DNA from: Luteimonas sp. 9C
GTDB taxonomy: Bacteria; Pseudomonadota; Gammaproteobacteria; Xanthomonadales; Xanthomonadaceae
Assembly: GCF_902506295.1 (NCBI RefSeq)
Contig: NZ_LR733312.1
Span: forward strand, 1,403,670-1,467,669
Direction of reading: 5' to 3'
Length of the DNA stretch: 64,000 bases
The notes under the pieces are model-generated. The model was not told where the DNA came from and did not search any database. It saw only the letters and a list, made by a program, of their open reading frames with translations. Shown here in pieces: positions 26,116 through 34,878 of this stretch. Position 1 is the stretch's first letter, and each line of letters begins with the position of its first letter. The position numbers and the translations under genes are program-made.

Positions 26116-26242
26116 GCCGGACGCCTTGAAGTCGCGCGTCCGGGACCGGACGCTCTGCGCAAGGCGCGGATTATGACGGTTCCATGACAGTGGGGGCCAG
26201 TCCGGGCGCGCCCGGGGGGACCGCGGTCGTCACATCGCAGCC

Positions 26243-26251
26243 TGCTATAGT
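26243..26251 (+). promoter_or_regulatory. Candidate extended -10 promoter element
   Basis: TGCTATAGT, a close match to TGn-TATAAT, lies about 130 bases before the CNNM/CorC gene. No strong -35 is seen. Confidence 0.45.
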
Positions 26252-26380
26252 CCGGCCCGCGCCCCTTGCGCTGTTCATCTTTCACATGGACGACGACTCT
26301 AGACCGCCCCCCGCGACGCACACCGCAACCGCCTCCCTCGATGCCCCGCATCGCCCGTTTTCCGGCAGGAGGCCCCGGCA

Positions 26381-27694
26381 ATGCTCGAACTGATCCTCAT
26401 CGTCCTGGCCCTGATCGCCTGCAACGCGTTCTTCGCGCTGTCGGAGATGTCGGTGGTCACGTCGCGCAAGCCGCGCCTGAAGCAGATGGCGGGCGAGCAC
26501 CGCAGCGCGCGCGCCGCGCTGGAGCTGGCCGAACACCCGGAACGCTTCCTGTCGACCGTGCAGGTCGGCATCACGACGATCGGCGTGCTCACCGGCATGC
26601 TCGGCGGCGACGCGCTGGGCAGCCTGATCGGCACGTGGCTCGCGGCCAGCCTGCCGATCCTGGGCACCTACGCCTCGACCGTCGGCACCGTGCTCGCCGT
26701 CAGCCTGATCACGTTCCTGACCATCGTCTTCGGCGAACTGCTGCCCAAGCGCCTGGCGCTTCTCGCACCCGAGCGGCTGGCGTCGCTCGTGGCCCTGCCC
26801 ATGCACTGGCTCTCGCGGATCGCCACGCCTGCGGTGTGGCTGCTCAGCGCCAGCGTGCGCGGCCTGCTGAAGCTGTTGCGCCTCGACAAGACCGAGGCCG
26901 CGCAGGTGTCGGAAGAGGAGATCCGCATGCTCGTGAGCGAAGGCCACGAGCAGGGCGTGATCGACGCCGACGAGCGGAACATGGTCAACCGCGTGCTGAC
27001 GCTTGGCGATCGCGACGCCGAGAGCCTGATGACGCCGCGCACGCGCATCGCCTGGCTCGACATCTCGGCCGGGTTCGAGGAAAACCTGGCCGAAATGCGC
27101 GAGACGCCCTATTCGCGCTACCCCGTGTTCCGCGGCAGCGATGCCGACGTGGTGGGCGTGCTCGAGATCAAGTCGCTGATCGACCGCCTCGAGAAGAAGG
27201 AATTCGACCTCTTCAAGTACCTGCGCGAGCCCTTGTTCGTGTCTGAATCGACGCCGGCGATGAAGCTGCTCGAGATCCTGCGCGAGAACCAGCAGTCGCT
27301 GGCGCTGGTGGTCGACGAGTACGGCGACATCACCGGCATGGTCACGCTCAACGACGTCATGGAGGCGGTCATCGGCCGCACCCAGAGCAGTGGCCTGGAC
27401 GCGACGCCGCTGGTGGTGATGCGCGAGGACGGCTCCATGCTGGTCGACGGCACGCTCACCACCGGTGCGTTGCGGGAACTGCTGGGCGGCGGCCCGCTGC
27501 CGGGCGAGGACGAGCACGTCTTCCATACCGCGGCCGGCATGACCATTGCGCGCTTCAGCCGCATCCCCAACGTGGCCGAACACTTCGAGTGGCAGGGCTG
27601 GCGGATCGAGATCGTGGATCTCGACGGACCGCGGGTCGACAAGCTGCTGCTGCAGCGCATTCCGGATGCGGACGCGGATCCGGATGACGCCTGA
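26381..27694 (+). CDS. CNNM/CorC-family membrane protein (DUF21-CBS-CorC_HlyC)
   Basis: Predicted 437-residue inner-membrane protein, often annotated hemolysin, now linked to magnesium or cobalt transport. Residues 1-190 form the DUF21 domain with about four helices (SEMSVVTSRKPRLKQM, FGELLPKRLAL). Two CBS domains cover about 205-330 (MTPRTRIAWLD, LVVDEYGDITGMVTLNDV). The C-terminal CorC_HlyC domain spans about 345-430. AGGAGG at 26367-26372 is eight bases before the ATG and fixes the start. The last 11 bases overlap the ExoD-family gene. Confidence 0.92.
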   Translation: MLELILIVLALIACNAFFALSEMSVVTSRKPRLKQMAGEHRSARAALELAEHPERFLSTVQVGITTIGVLTGMLGGDALGSLIGTWLAASLPILGTYASTVGTVLAVSLITFLTIVFGELLPKRLALLAPERLASLVALPMHWLSRIATPAVWLLSASVRGLLKLLRLDKTEAAQVSEEEIRMLVSEGHEQGVIDADERNMVNRVLTLGDRDAESLMTPRTRIAWLDISAGFEENLAEMRETPYSRYPVFRGSDADVVGVLEIKSLIDRLEKKEFDLFKYLREPLFVSESTPAMKLLEILRENQQSLALVVDEYGDITGMVTLNDVMEAVIGRTQSSGLDATPLVVMREDGSMLVDGTLTTGALRELLGGGPLPGEDEHVFHTAAGMTIARFSRIPNVAEHFEWQGWRIEIVDLDGPRVDKLLLQRIPDADADPDDA

Positions 27695-28313
27695 GATCCC
27701 CTCGCGCGAGGAAGCCAGCACACGGGAACTGCTCGCCGCGATGGCCCTGGGCGATCCGGACGACCAGCTGCGCTTCACCGATCTGCTGATCGGACTGGGC
27801 AAACGCGTGTTCGGCATGATGCTGTTCGTCGCCACGCTGCCCGCCTTCATCCCGGTGCCGGGCGTCGGCGGCGCGATCGGCGGACCGCTGGTGGTGCTGG
27901 TCGGCGTGCAGCTGCTGATGGGCCTGCGCAAGCCGTGGCTGCCGCGGTTCATCGCCGAGCGCGGCCCGCACCGCAGCGCCGTGCAACGCTTCGAGACCGT
28001 CGTCGAGCCCTGGCTCCGCCGCGTGGAGCGCGTCAGCCGGCCGCGCCTGCCGGGCGTTCTGGACCATCGTGCCGCGGCGATGTTCACCGGCCTGCAACTG
28101 GTGCTGCTGGGCGTGCTGCTGGCGCTGCCGATCCCGTTCACCAACTACGTGTTCGGCCTGCTGCTGCTGGCCTATGCACTGGCCCTGCTGGAACGCGACG
28201 GCGCGCTGATGCTCTGGACCTGGGCGGGCGGCGTGGTCGCGATCGCGTTCTTCGGCGTGCTCAGCGGCACGCTGGCGACTGCCGCAAGCGAGTGGCTGGC
28301 CCGGCTGTTCTGA
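27684..28313 (+). CDS. Exopolysaccharide synthesis protein ExoD family
   Basis: Predicted 209-residue inner-membrane protein. The motif FIPVPGVGGAIGGPLVVLVGVQLLMG (about residues 53-78), then KPWLPRF, and three C-terminal hydrophobic helices are typical of ExoD. In Rhizobium ExoD affects polysaccharide production and alkaline tolerance; here the role is unproven. The ATG at 27684 overlaps the CNNM/CorC gene by 11 bases, indicating translational coupling, and an envelope or ion-stress theme for the pair is possible. Confidence 0.85.
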   Translation: MTPEIPSREEASTRELLAAMALGDPDDQLRFTDLLIGLGKRVFGMMLFVATLPAFIPVPGVGGAIGGPLVVLVGVQLLMGLRKPWLPRFIAERGPHRSAVQRFETVVEPWLRRVERVSRPRLPGVLDHRAAAMFTGLQLVLLGVLLALPIPFTNYVFGLLLLAYALALLERDGALMLWTWAGGVVAIAFFGVLSGTLATAASEWLARLF

Positions 28314-28335
28314 GCACGCGTGCGTGGCAGACGGT

Positions 28336-28620
28336 CTAACGGGACCGGCCGCTCGCCTCCAGCAGCAGTGCGCGACGCCGCGCCGCATGTTCGTCCGCAC
28401 CGATCCGCCCGTGCGACCGCAATGCGTCCAGCGCGGCCAGCCGCGCGTGCGTCGGCAGTGCGGGAGCCCCTTCCTCGTGCTCGACGGTTTCCGGCGGCCA
28501 GACGCGCCGGTGGGCGAGCACCAGACGCACGCTGACGACGCCGACCACGGCCCAGACGACCAGGCCGGACAGCAGGCAGAACATCTCCAGGGGAGACCAC
28601 GTACCCATTGCGACATCCAT
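28336..28620 (-). CDS. Small membrane-anchored protein with SHOCT-like tail
   Basis: Predicted 94-residue protein with one hydrophobic helix near the N-terminus (about residues 12-32). The C-terminal 30 residues (LAALDALRSHGRIGADEHAARR) look like a SHOCT domain, a short helical oligomerisation element found at protein ends. The ATG at 28620 or the in-frame ATG four codons later could be the start; neither has a clear ribosome-binding site. It converges on ExoD with a 22-base gap. No function can be assigned. Confidence 0.6.
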   Translation of the reverse strand: MDVAMGTWSPLEMFCLLSGLVVWAVVGVVSVRLVLAHRRVWPPETVEHEEGAPALPTHARLAALDALRSHGRIGADEHAARRRALLLEASGRSR

Positions 28621-28825
28621 GCGCTCTCGGGGGCATGAGCATACCGCTGCCGGGCTCCAGCAGCGTGTCGCATCGCAAGCGCGCGTCGGACGTCTTGGTC
28701 GGCCGATGCAACTTGCCGCGGCGGTCACCCGGGCGCGAGGCCCGGCCGCTCTACCGCCGGGTGCCGGTCAAAGCCCGGACACCGCGCGCACGCCAGACCC
28801 AGGCCGGCGCCCGGGCCGCGCGCCC

Positions 28826-30958
28826 TCACCCCAGCAGCGCATCGAACGCCCGCGCCGTCAGCGGATGGCCGAGCCAGAATCCCTGACCGAGGTCGCAGCC
28901 GCGATCGCGCAGCACGTCGAACTGGCCCGCCTGCTCGACCCCTTCGGCGACGACCGTGATGCCGATCGAGTGCGCCATCGAAATGATCGCGGTGGTCAGC
29001 GCCAGATCATCGGGGTCGCGCAGCACGTCGGCGACGAAACTGCGATCGATCTTGACGCCGTCCACCGGCACGCGGCGCAGATGGGTCAGGCCGGAGAAAC
29101 CGGTCCCGAAATCGTCGAGCCAGATCTTGACGCCCAGCGCGCGCAGCGCACCCAGCAGCTGCCCGACGCGTGCCTCGTCGCCGATCACGGCGGTCTCGGT
29201 CAGTTCCAGATGCAGATGGTGCGGCGACAGGCCCGACTCGCGCAGCGCCGCTTCGACCTCCACGGCGAACGCCGCGCCGCGCAGCTGGCGCGGCGACACG
29301 TTGACCGCGACGAACAGCTCGGCTGCCGCCGGGAAGCGCTGCTGCCACGCGCGCGCCTCGACGCAGGCGGCATGCAGGACCTGCGGCCCGATCACGTCGA
29401 TCAGACCGCTCTGCTCGGCGACGTCGATGAACACCGGCGGTGCGACATGGCCGAATTCCGGATGCGTCCAGCGCAGCAGTGCTTCCACGCCGACCAGCCC
29501 CTTGTCCGCCATCCGGAATACCGGCTGGTAGGCCAGGCTCAGCTCACCGCGCTCCCACGCGCCGCGCAGTTCGTGTTCCATGTGCATGCGCCGCTCGACC
29601 GCCTGGTCGATGGCCAGGCTGTAGAAACGGTGGCAGTTCTTGCCGGCCAGCTTGGCCTGGTACATCGCGATGTCACCGTTCTTGAGCAGCATCGCCGCGC
29701 TGGCGGCGTCGTCGGGGAACACGGTGATGCCGATCGAGATGCCGAGGAACACGCGGCGGCCTTCGATCTCGATCGGGCGCGCGACCTCCTCCGCCAGCCG
29801 CGTCGCCAGCTGGCCGGCGACTGCGCGCAGGTCGGCGCCGTCGGATTCGGGCAACTGCAGCAGCACGACGAACTCGTCGCCGCCGAACCGCGCCAGCAGG
29901 GCATCGGCGACATCGAACTCGCGCACCGCGGCGTCGATGCGCGCGGTGAACTGGATCAGCGCGGCGTCGCCCGCGTCGTGACCGAGGGTGTCGTTGACGC
30001 GCTTGAAGTCGTCGACGTCGGCGAACAGCAGCGCCAGCCGTCCCGCGGCGCCCTGCATCTCCAGCAGACGCTGGTCCAGCGTCTCGCGCAGCGCGAGCCG
30101 GTTGGCCAGGCCGGTCAGCGAATCGGTATAGGCCATCCGGCGGATGTCGCGGTCGTGGCGCGCGATGCTGTCGCGCATGCGGTCGAAGGCGCGGACCAGA
30201 TCGCCGATCTCGTCGCGCCGGGTGTCCACCGGTACCACCACGTCGTAGTGCCCCGCCTCGATGCGTTGGGCGGCATCGGCCAGCTCGCGCACCGGGCGCA
30301 CCAGCCGGCGCTGCAGCATCGCCGCGACGAGCGCACCGAGCGCGACCAGCACGACCAGCAGCAGGCCGACCGCGACCAGATGGCGTCGCGCGATCTCGTC
30401 CAGACGCGCCTGCATGGTCGCGACCATGGCGTCCTCGTCCTGCTTCGCCGTCGCCAGCGAATAGCCGATGCGCACGCCACCCAGCCGCTGGTCGCCGATC
30501 CGGATCGGCATCGACACGTCGAGCATGCGGCCGTCGCTCTGCATGTGCTGGCCCGGCGCGGCCAGGACTTCGAGTGCGAACGCATCGTCCATGCGCTGGC
30601 CGTAGCGCTCGATGTCGCGGCTGCCGTCGTGGACGATGTTGCCCTCGACGTCGTAGACCATCACGTAGCTGACGTCGGGCTGGCGCAGCACGTTGCCGAC
30701 CGAGGCGCCGATGGCTTCCAGGTCGAAGTAGTACAGCGGGTTGACCAGTGCATCGGCGAGCTGCGCCGAGACCGCCTCGCCCCGCACCAGCAACCGCTGC
30801 GACGCGAGCGCATGCATCGAGCGCTGGCTCAACGCGAGGATCTGCTTCTGCGCCTGGTCCTGCTGCTGCAGCACCAGGGCCACCGCGACGAGACCGGCCA
30901 GTACCGCGGCGCCCGCCAGCGCCAGGAACGTGGCCTGCAGGCCGGTCGGCAGCTTCAT
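28826..30958 (-). CDS. Membrane GGDEF-EAL cyclic-di-GMP protein
   Basis: Predicted 710-residue inner-membrane protein that makes and/or breaks cyclic-di-GMP. A first helix (about 8-30), a 160-residue periplasmic sensor, a second helix (195-214) and a HAMP linker (215-270) precede GGDEF at 359-363 and EAL at 492-494. The catalytic residues of both domains look intact (RFGGDEF; EALLRW, VNVSPRQL, LTET, DDFGTG, VKID, AEGVE). The RxxD product-inhibition site is missing (V-x-x-A). Its ATG overlaps the stop of the PhnD-like gene by 4 bases, so the binding protein is the likely input partner for the periplasmic sensor. Confidence 0.9.
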   Translation of the reverse strand: MKLPTGLQATFLALAGAAVLAGLVAVALVLQQQDQAQKQILALSQRSMHALASQRLLVRGEAVSAQLADALVNPLYYFDLEAIGASVGNVLRQPDVSYVMVYDVEGNIVHDGSRDIERYGQRMDDAFALEVLAAPGQHMQSDGRMLDVSMPIRIGDQRLGGVRIGYSLATAKQDEDAMVATMQARLDEIARRHLVAVGLLLVVLVALGALVAAMLQRRLVRPVRELADAAQRIEAGHYDVVVPVDTRRDEIGDLVRAFDRMRDSIARHDRDIRRMAYTDSLTGLANRLALRETLDQRLLEMQGAAGRLALLFADVDDFKRVNDTLGHDAGDAALIQFTARIDAAVREFDVADALLARFGGDEFVVLLQLPESDGADLRAVAGQLATRLAEEVARPIEIEGRRVFLGISIGITVFPDDAASAAMLLKNGDIAMYQAKLAGKNCHRFYSLAIDQAVERRMHMEHELRGAWERGELSLAYQPVFRMADKGLVGVEALLRWTHPEFGHVAPPVFIDVAEQSGLIDVIGPQVLHAACVEARAWQQRFPAAAELFVAVNVSPRQLRGAAFAVEVEAALRESGLSPHHLHLELTETAVIGDEARVGQLLGALRALGVKIWLDDFGTGFSGLTHLRRVPVDGVKIDRSFVADVLRDPDDLALTTAIISMAHSIGITVVAEGVEQAGQFDVLRDRGCDLGQGFWLGHPLTARAFDALLG

Positions 30959-31884
30959 TCCACCTCCGCCACGACCCGCGCGACGCCGGCGCGCAGCACG
31001 TCGAGCTCGACGCGCGTGCCGGCATCCATCGGCAGGAACGCGGTGGTGCTGAAGAACTGGCGCAGCGCGTCGGCCGCAGCGGGATCCGCGCTCGCCTCGA
31101 TCAGCACCTCGCGCAGGCGCGCGGTCACGCGGGCATCGAGATCACCGCGCACCATTTCGATCGCGCGCGGGAACGGGGCGCTCTCGCCGATGATCACGAA
31201 GTCGCGCTTGAACGACGCCGGCACGCGACGGTCGCTGTCCCAGTCGAGATTGCTCATCGCGCCGGCGGCGACCAGGCGCTTGTGCACCCACGAGGACATG
31301 TTGAGCTCCGAGCGTGCGAACAGGTAGCCGACCGAGCGCGCCTCGGGCTGGTCGCGCGGCGACAGCAGGATCTCGAGCTTCATGCCGCGGTCGAGCAGCT
31401 CGGCGGCCGGCACGAAGTAGGCACTGGTCGACTGCCGGTTCTGGAACACGATGCTGCGCCCGCGCAGGTCGTCGAGCGATTGGATGCCGCTGTCGCGCCG
31501 GGCGAAATAGAGCGTGTTGTAGTGGCTGACGCCATTGCGCTCGGTCAGCAGCAGCGGCAGCGCGCCCGCCCGCGATTCGAGCAGCGTCGCGCCGCCGGCG
31601 GTCTCGGTGACCCAGTCCACACGCCCGCGCCGCAGGTAGCTCTGCATCTGCTGCGCGTCGCGCGCCATGAGCACGCGGCCTTCGGTGATGCCGACATCGC
31701 CCATCCGCGCGACCACGTAGTCGAGCAGCGGCTTGAGCTGTTCGTAGTGCGCCTTGGGATCGTCACTGATGCGGCCCAGCACCAGCACATTACGCGGCTC
31801 CGCGGCCTGCACGGGCCCGGCGACCGCCATCACCGCCAGCAGCGCACCCGCCAGGAGCCGTCGAAGGAAGTGGCGCGGGTCCAA
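30955..31884 (-). CDS. PhnD-like periplasmic binding protein (phosphate/phosphonate type)
   Basis: Predicted 309-residue periplasmic protein of the PhnD/PBP2 fold. The signal peptide ends near PVQAA (residue 28). The lobe-crossing segment YFARRDSGIQSLDDLRGRSI and NRQSTSAYFVPA are typical of phosphonate/phosphite-type binding proteins. No ABC permease or ATPase gene is nearby. Instead it overlaps the GGDEF-EAL gene by ATGA, so it is probably a sensory ligand-binding partner. The start codon is TTG at 31884, with no other start that keeps the signal peptide. The ligand is not known. Confidence 0.85.
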   Translation of the reverse strand: MDPRHFLRRLLAGALLAVMAVAGPVQAAEPRNVLVLGRISDDPKAHYEQLKPLLDYVVARMGDVGITEGRVLMARDAQQMQSYLRRGRVDWVTETAGGATLLESRAGALPLLLTERNGVSHYNTLYFARRDSGIQSLDDLRGRSIVFQNRQSTSAYFVPAAELLDRGMKLEILLSPRDQPEARSVGYLFARSELNMSSWVHKRLVAAGAMSNLDWDSDRRVPASFKRDFVIIGESAPFPRAIEMVRGDLDARVTARLREVLIEASADPAAADALRQFFSTTAFLPMDAGTRVELDVLRAGVARVVAEVE

Positions 31885-31954
31885 TGCAGGTCCGGATGCG
31901 GGGGCGGAGCGGCAAGCCTAGCGGAAGCGATTCGCCTGCGACAGACGCCGCGCC

Positions 31955-32737
31955 TCAGCCGCCGTTGCGGTCGGTCGCCAGACGGGCCATGCGCTGGGCG
32001 TCGGCGAGGATGCCGCGCAACAGGCGCACTTCCTTCTGGTCCAGACCGGTGCGCACGAACAGGCGCCGCAGCTTGCGCATGGCCGAATCCGGCGCGCGGC
32101 CCTTGTGGAAGTCGATGTCCTCGAGCGTGTCCGCCAGCTGGCCGAAGAAGCCTTCCAGCTCGGCATGCGGTACCGCGTCGGGATTGACCGGCGCGAGCGC
32201 GGCAGGCGCATCGCCCCCGGCCTCGCCCAGCAGCGCCAGCCGCACCTCGTAACTCAGCACCTGCACCGCCGCGGCCAGGTTCAACGAGCTGTAGTCCGGG
32301 TTGGCCGGGATGTGCACCGCGGCGTGGCACAGCTGCAGTTCCTCGTTCTCCAGCCCGGTGCGCTCGCGACCGAACACCAGGGCGACCTCGCCACCGGCCA
32401 CGGCTTCCGAGTGCGCGGACGCCGCGGCGTCACGGGGCCGCAGTTCCCGCAGCTGCACCCGGCGACTGCGTGCGGTGCAGCCCAGCACCAGTCTGCAGTC
32501 GGCGACGGCCTCGGCCAGCGTCGCCACTTCGACCGCGGCGTTGAGCACGTCTTCGGCGCCGGCGGCCATCATGTCGGCTTCGTTGTGAGGGTATTTCTGC
32601 GGTGCCACTAGCACCAGCCGGTGCAGCCCCATCGTCTTGATGGCCCGCGCGGCGGAGCCGATGTTGCCGGGATGCTGGGTGCCGACGAGCACGATGCGGA
32701 TGCGGGTGGCGGGGCCGGCCGCGGTGGCGGTGTCCAT
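31955..32737 (-). CDS. trmJ: tRNA 2'-O-methyltransferase TrmJ
   Basis: Predicted 260-residue SPOUT-fold enzyme that methylates the 2'-O of tRNA position 32 using SAM. Signatures: GTQHPGNIGSAARAIKTMG at the N-terminus, FGRERTGLENEEL in the middle, and the knotted SAM-site segment PANPDYSSLNLAAAVQVLSY. Length is close to E. coli TrmJ (246). The ATG at 32737 is preferred, with AGAG just upstream; the ATG at 32767 would add ten unrelated residues. It is divergent from suhB, as in many gammaproteobacteria. Confidence 0.9.
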   Translation of the reverse strand: MDTATAAGPATRIRIVLVGTQHPGNIGSAARAIKTMGLHRLVLVAPQKYPHNEADMMAAGAEDVLNAAVEVATLAEAVADCRLVLGCTARSRRVQLRELRPRDAAASAHSEAVAGGEVALVFGRERTGLENEELQLCHAAVHIPANPDYSSLNLAAAVQVLSYEVRLALLGEAGGDAPAALAPVNPDAVPHAELEGFFGQLADTLEDIDFHKGRAPDSAMRKLRRLFVRTGLDQKEVRLLRGILADAQRMARLATDRNGG

Positions 32738-32775
32738 GTCGGACTCTGGATTCAGGGGCGCTTGCATGGCGCGAA

Positions 32776-32784
32776 TGGTAAACT
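32776..32784 (+). promoter_or_regulatory. Candidate extended -10 promoter for suhB
   Basis: TGGTAAACT, of the TGn-TANNNT type, lies 69 bases before the suhB ATG in the trmJ-suhB divergent gap. No clear -35 is visible. Confidence 0.35.
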
Positions 32785-32853
32785 GCGCGGCCGGCCTGGC
32801 GCCGGTCCTGCTCTTTTCCCCCTCGATCCTGCCCGCGCCCGGAGTCGTCCGCG

Positions 32854-33684
32854 ATGCTTCAACCTGCTGTCAATGTCATGGTCAAGGCGGCGCGCGCCGG
32901 CGGTGGCGTCCTGTTGCGCAACATGCACAAGCTCGACGCGCTCAACGTCGTCGAGAAGGCGCGCCACGATTACGCGAGCGAGGTCGACGGCCTCGCCGAA
33001 GAGGCGATCGTCAAGGAACTGCGGCGCGCCTATCCCGAGTACGCCGTGCTCGGCGAGGAAGGCGGCGCGAAGCCCGGCCGCGGCGGCCCGAGCCGCTACA
33101 CCTGGGTCATCGATCCGCTCGACGGCACCAGCAACTACCTGCGCGGCCTGCCCCACTGGTGCGTGTCGATCGCGCTGGTCGAAGGCGCCGAGCCGCTGCA
33201 CGCGGTCATCTTCGATCCCCTGCGCAACGAGCTCTTCACCGCCACGCGCGGTGCCGGCGCCCAGCTCAACGAGCGTCGCATCCGCGTGTCCGAACGTCGC
33301 GAGCTGACCGGCGCGATGCTGAGCACCGGCTTCGCCCCGCGCGAGCGCAAGCGCATCGGCGCCCAGCTGCGCGCCGTCGAAGCCCTGCTCGAGTCGGCCG
33401 AGGATGTGCGTCGCACCGGGTCGGCGGCACTGGACCTGGCCTATGTCGCCGCGGCCCGGACCGACGGCTATTTCGAAGCCGGCGTCCACCCCTGGGACAT
33501 CGCGGCCGGCGTGCTGCTGGTCCGCGAGGCCGGCGGCCGCATCAGCGATTTCAAGGGCGCCACCACGGGTCCGATGCACGTGGCATTCGCCGGCGGCCGC
33601 CAGATCGTCGCAGGCAACGTGCACATCGTGGCGCCGCTGCAGAAGACCCTCGTCGATTCGGGCTACGCGAAAGAATTCGCGTAA
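32854..33684 (+). CDS. suhB: Inositol-1-monophosphatase family protein SuhB
   Basis: Predicted 276-residue magnesium-dependent phosphatase; in E. coli SuhB also joins the rRNA transcription antitermination complex. Metal-binding motifs are present: [14 protein letters not shown] and HPWDIAAG. The opening [17 protein letters not shown] matches SuhB proteins closely. It is divergent from trmJ and followed by a strong terminator, so it is monocistronic. Confidence 0.92.
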   Translation: MLQPAVNVMVKAARAGGGVLLRNMHKLDALNVVEKARHDYASEVDGLAEEAIVKELRRAYPEYAVLGEEGGAKPGRGGPSRYTWVIDPLDGTSNYLRGLPHWCVSIALVEGAEPLHAVIFDPLRNELFTATRGAGAQLNERRIRVSERRELTGAMLSTGFAPRERKRIGAQLRAVEALLESAEDVRRTGSAALDLAYVAAARTDGYFEAGVHPWDIAAGVLLVREAGGRISDFKGATTGPMHVAFAGGRQIVAGNVHIVAPLQKTLVDSGYAKEFA

Positions 33685-33705
33685 GACGCCCCATTCGCTG
33701 CATCG

Positions 33706-33733
33706 AAAGGCCGCGCGCAAGCGCGGCCTTTTT
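33706..33733 (+). terminator. Rho-independent terminator after suhB
   Basis: Eleven-base-pair stem AAAGGCCGCGC/GCGCGGCCTTT with a GCAA tetraloop and trailing T tract, 21 bases after the stop. Confidence 0.92.
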
Positions 33734-33829
33734 CGTGGGCCGCGATCCGCATCACGACCGGCACGGCCGATCGGCGTCGCCGACGGGCGTGCCGTCCTGC
33801 GATTGCCCGCCGACGAAAACCCGCGCATG

Positions 33830-33853
33830 AAAAAGCCGCGCGATGCGCGGCTT
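33830..33853 (-). terminator. Rho-independent terminator after secF
   Basis: On the minus strand AAGCCGCGC-ATC-GCGCGGCTT followed by TTT; the stop of secF is at 33900. It would end the queA-tgt-yajC-secD-secF transcript. Confidence 0.88.
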
Positions 33854-33899
33854 CTCCATGCAGACGCGCGACCCGCGTCGCGCGGGCCGGATGTCCGGA

Positions 33900-34865
33900 T
33901 CAGGGACGACGCGCGAGCGCCTCTTCGTCCTTGGCCTTGGGCAGCAGATCCTGCTTGGTGACCCGCAGCATGCCGTAGGTCAGCAGCGGACACGCGATCA
34001 GGATCGACGAGGCCGTGGCGACGACGGCGCCGAGCATCTGCGTCAGCGCCAGGCCTTCGAGCGAGCCGCCGCCGTAGAGGAACAGGGCCAGCACCGAGAG
34101 GAAGAACACCAGCGAAGTAATGATGGTGCGCGAGAGCGTCTGGTTGATCGACCGGTTGAACACTTCCAGCGGATCGGCGCGCAGACCGCGGAAGTTCTCG
34201 CGGACGCGGTCGAAGACCACGATGGTGTCGTTGATCGAGAAGCCCATTACCGACAGCAGGCCGGCGAGCACGGTCAGGTCGAACTCGCGCCCGGTCAGCG
34301 CGAACAGGCCGGCGACCACCGCCACGTCGAACAGCGTGGTGATGCTGGCGACGACCGCGAACTTCCATTCGAAGCGGAAGCTGATGTACAGCAGGAAGCC
34401 CACCAGCACGAAGACCGCCGCATAGATCGCGTTCTTGCGCAGGTCTCCCGAGACCTGGGCGCCGATGGATTCGGTGCTCAGGATCTGACCGGGATTCTCG
34501 GCCGTCGTCGCCGCTTCCAGCACGTGCCGCGCCAGTTCGGTGTTGTCGGCGATGTGCGCAATGTCGTCGGCCGCGCGGACCCGGATCAGCAGGTCGTTGC
34601 CGCTGCCGTAGGTCTGCACCTGGGCATTCTCGATCTCGGCAGCCTGCAGGCGCTCGCGCACCTCGTCGACACTCACCGGGTTCTCGAAGCGCACGTTCAC
34701 CGCGGTGCCGCCGGTGAAGTCGAGCGCGAAGTTGAAGCCCTTGAGGCCGATCGCCGCAAAGGCGCCGACGAACATCAGCAGCGCGATCGTGATGAACACA
34801 TGGCGGAACCGCATGAAGTCGATGCGGGTGTCCGCGGGCACGAGGGACAACGGGAAAATTTTCAT
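33900..34865 (-). CDS. secF: Protein translocase subunit SecF
   Basis: Predicted 321-residue inner-membrane protein that, with SecD, drives late steps of Sec export using the proton gradient. Six helices, a periplasmic P4 domain (about residues 60-135) and the conserved LDFTGGT, GFSINDTIVVFDRVREN and RSINQTLSRTIITS motifs are visible. Length is normal. It is the last gene of the cluster, 13 bases after secD, and is followed by a terminator. Confidence 0.96.
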   Translation of the reverse strand: MKIFPLSLVPADTRIDFMRFRHVFITIALLMFVGAFAAIGLKGFNFALDFTGGTAVNVRFENPVSVDEVRERLQAAEIENAQVQTYGSGNDLLIRVRAADDIAHIADNTELARHVLEAATTAENPGQILSTESIGAQVSGDLRKNAIYAAVFVLVGFLLYISFRFEWKFAVVASITTLFDVAVVAGLFALTGREFDLTVLAGLLSVMGFSINDTIVVFDRVRENFRGLRADPLEVFNRSINQTLSRTIITSLVFFLSVLALFLYGGGSLEGLALTQMLGAVVATASSILIACPLLTYGMLRVTKQDLLPKAKDEEALARRP

Positions 34866-34878
34866 GGGGTCTCTCCCG

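Noticed and set aside
28619-31327. 902-codon plus-strand frame over the GGDEF-EAL gene
   Set aside because: Antisense shadow rich in Arg, Gln and His; the real gene is on the minus strand with all cyclic-di-GMP motifs.
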